A stretch of DNA of 6,419 nucleotides from Phycisphaerae bacterium (GTDB lineage: Bacteria; Planctomycetota; Phycisphaerae; SM23-33). Positions 6,034 to 6,419 of the stretch are shown piece after piece. The notes under the pieces were generated by a model. The model had not been told where the DNA came from and did no database searches. It saw only the letters and a program-made list of their open reading frames with translations. The translations under genes were made by a program, and so were the position numbers. The stretch is from NCBI GenBank assembly GCA_030628445.1, contig DAOVQV010000095.1, positions 1 to 6,419 of the forward strand. Reading direction: 5' to 3'. Each line of letters starts with the position of its first letter. Within the stretch, counting starts at the first letter, position 1.

Positions 6034-6212
6034 TCAGTTGACCACGCTGATGGGTGCTGCTGTCAGGAACGCGGCGACGTTGGCGGCGGTCGCCTTCAGG
6101 AGCCTCTTTCGCGCGTCCGGTCATAGACCGTCAACTCCCCCAGCTACGATACGGGATCCCAGGGGTTATCGCCGGGATTGAGGGTATATCCGTCCAGAAC
6201 AAGGATGCGCAT
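6034..6212 (-). pseudogene. Remnant of a D-isomer-specific 2-hydroxyacid dehydrogenase gene (internal deletion plus nonsense codon)
   Basis: Decayed gene of the NAD-dependent D-2-hydroxyacid dehydrogenase family (which includes glycerate dehydrogenase/hydroxypyruvate reductase). From ATG 6212 it reads MRILVLDGYTLNPG, then DNPWDPVS, a TAG stop at 6144-6146, then LGELTVYDRT in the same frame: a canonical start of this family. Shortly after, another frame gives ARKRLLKATAANVAAF and then LTAAPISVVN before a TGA at 6034-6036, which matches the family's C-terminal helix and its typical VVN-like end. About 33 N-terminal codons are thus joined out of frame to about 26 C-terminal codons. Family members are around 320 residues, so roughly 260 codons containing the NAD-binding and catalytic parts are gone. 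A good GGGAG site is still present 6 bases before the ATG. At most a 22-residue peptide could be made. It lies directly downstream of dnaK. The family call rests on recognised end motifs, not on a search. Confidence 0.8.
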
Positions 6213-6218
6213 GGACTT

Positions 6219-6223
6219 CTCCC
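6219..6223 (-). promoter_or_regulatory. Preserved ribosome binding site of the broken dehydrogenase gene
   Basis: GGGAG lies 6 bases before the ATG at 6212. It is the best Shine-Dalgarno match in the window, yet it precedes a dead gene. It sits within the loop of a possible 6-base-pair stem, GGACTT/AAGTCC, at 6213-6218 and 6235-6240. The rest of the 78 bases between dnaK and the remnant (6213-6290) shows no clear terminator. Confidence 0.5.
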
Positions 6224-6290
6224 GCCTGTCTACAAAGTCCCTTGAGGTGGCCGTGCTCGCCCAAACCGGAGGTGCGACATCGCTATCGAA

Positions 6291-6419
6291 TCAGTCCTTA
6301 ACCTCATATTCGGCGTCGATCACGTCGTCGCCGCCTTTATCGTCGCCCTTGGGGGGCTTCGATTCGGACGGTGCGGCGCCGGGGGGGGCCTGTGCCTGGG
6401 CAGCAGCCTCGGTGGCGGC
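6291..6419 (-). CDS. dnaK: Chaperone DnaK (Hsp70), C-terminal 42 residues only
   Basis: C-terminal end of the Hsp70 chaperone DnaK; the rest lies beyond the right edge. The visible part is an Ala/Pro/Gly/Lys-rich flexible linker (AATEAAAQAQAPPG and on) followed by the diagnostic end GGDDVIDAEYEVKD and a TGA stop at 6291-6293. DnaK proteins from many bacteria end in this acidic DDVxDAE(F/Y)xxV motif, as E. coli DnaK does. The linker is non-conserved and contains an eight-C tract on the coding strand (6381-6388). The full protein would act in the cytoplasm with DnaJ and GrpE in folding. Neither partner follows on this side; a broken dehydrogenase gene comes next. Confidence 0.93.
   Translation of the reverse strand, partial: AATEAAAQAQAPPGAAPSESKPPKGDDKGGDDVIDAEYEVKD

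Noticed and set aside
6213..6240. Inverted repeat GGACTT/AAGTCC as a dnaK terminator
   Set aside because: The stem is only 6 base pairs with a 16-base loop and no following T run, so it is weak as an intrinsic terminator and could be chance.
6054..6245. 63-codon plus-strand open frame over the intergenic region after dnaK
   Set aside because: The minus strand here shows both ends of a 2-hydroxyacid dehydrogenase, which explains the sequence better; the plus frame is its shadow.
1..6419. Insertion sequences, CRISPR arrays, tRNA or rRNA genes, toxin-antitoxin or defence genes
   Set aside because: No transposase motifs, regularly spaced repeats, cloverleaf-like ends or defence-family motifs were found on either strand by eye.

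Overview
The window is a GC-rich bacterial chromosomal segment that carries housekeeping and stress genes. I see no mobile element, CRISPR array, tRNA or rRNA. The lineage cannot be fixed from the sequence. GC-rich codons, weak Shine-Dalgarno sites, a lipid-anchored hydrolase and the DnaK tail (ending DDVIDAEYEVKD) would fit an uncultured Planctomycetota-like or related bacterium. That placement is a guess.

Left part, minus strand (1-3114): a compact three-gene cluster read right to left. It holds a calcineurin-like metallophosphoesterase (2230-3114), a periplasmic HtrA/DegP-type serine protease with two PDZ domains (886-2220) and a D-glycerate kinase (1-875, which runs off the left edge). 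The gaps are 9 and 10 bases, so the three are probably one transcript. A near-consensus -10 box lies 10 bases before the phosphoesterase ATG and suggests an almost leaderless mRNA.

Middle (3115-4359): a 207-base divergent intergenic region, followed by the only plus-strand gene, an aminoglycoside-phosphotransferase-fold small-molecule kinase of unknown substrate with a GTG start. It converges on the next gene with a single base between the two stop codons.

Right part, minus strand (4361-6419), read right to left: the last 42 residues of DnaK; then a broken 2-hydroxyacid dehydrogenase gene (6034-6212) reduced to its first ~33 and last ~26 codons by an internal deletion, with an additional in-frame stop; then a lipoprotein alpha/beta hydrolase (5089-5991); then an endonuclease III-family [4Fe-4S] DNA glycosylase (4361-5086), whose ATG lies 2 bases after the hydrolase stop and is probably translationally coupled to it.

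The most notable observation is the decayed dehydrogenase. Its family includes D-glycerate dehydrogenase/hydroxypyruvate reductase, which makes the substrate of the glycerate kinase at the other end of the window. The window does not appear to hold a new defence or mobile system; its genes are mostly recognisable families.
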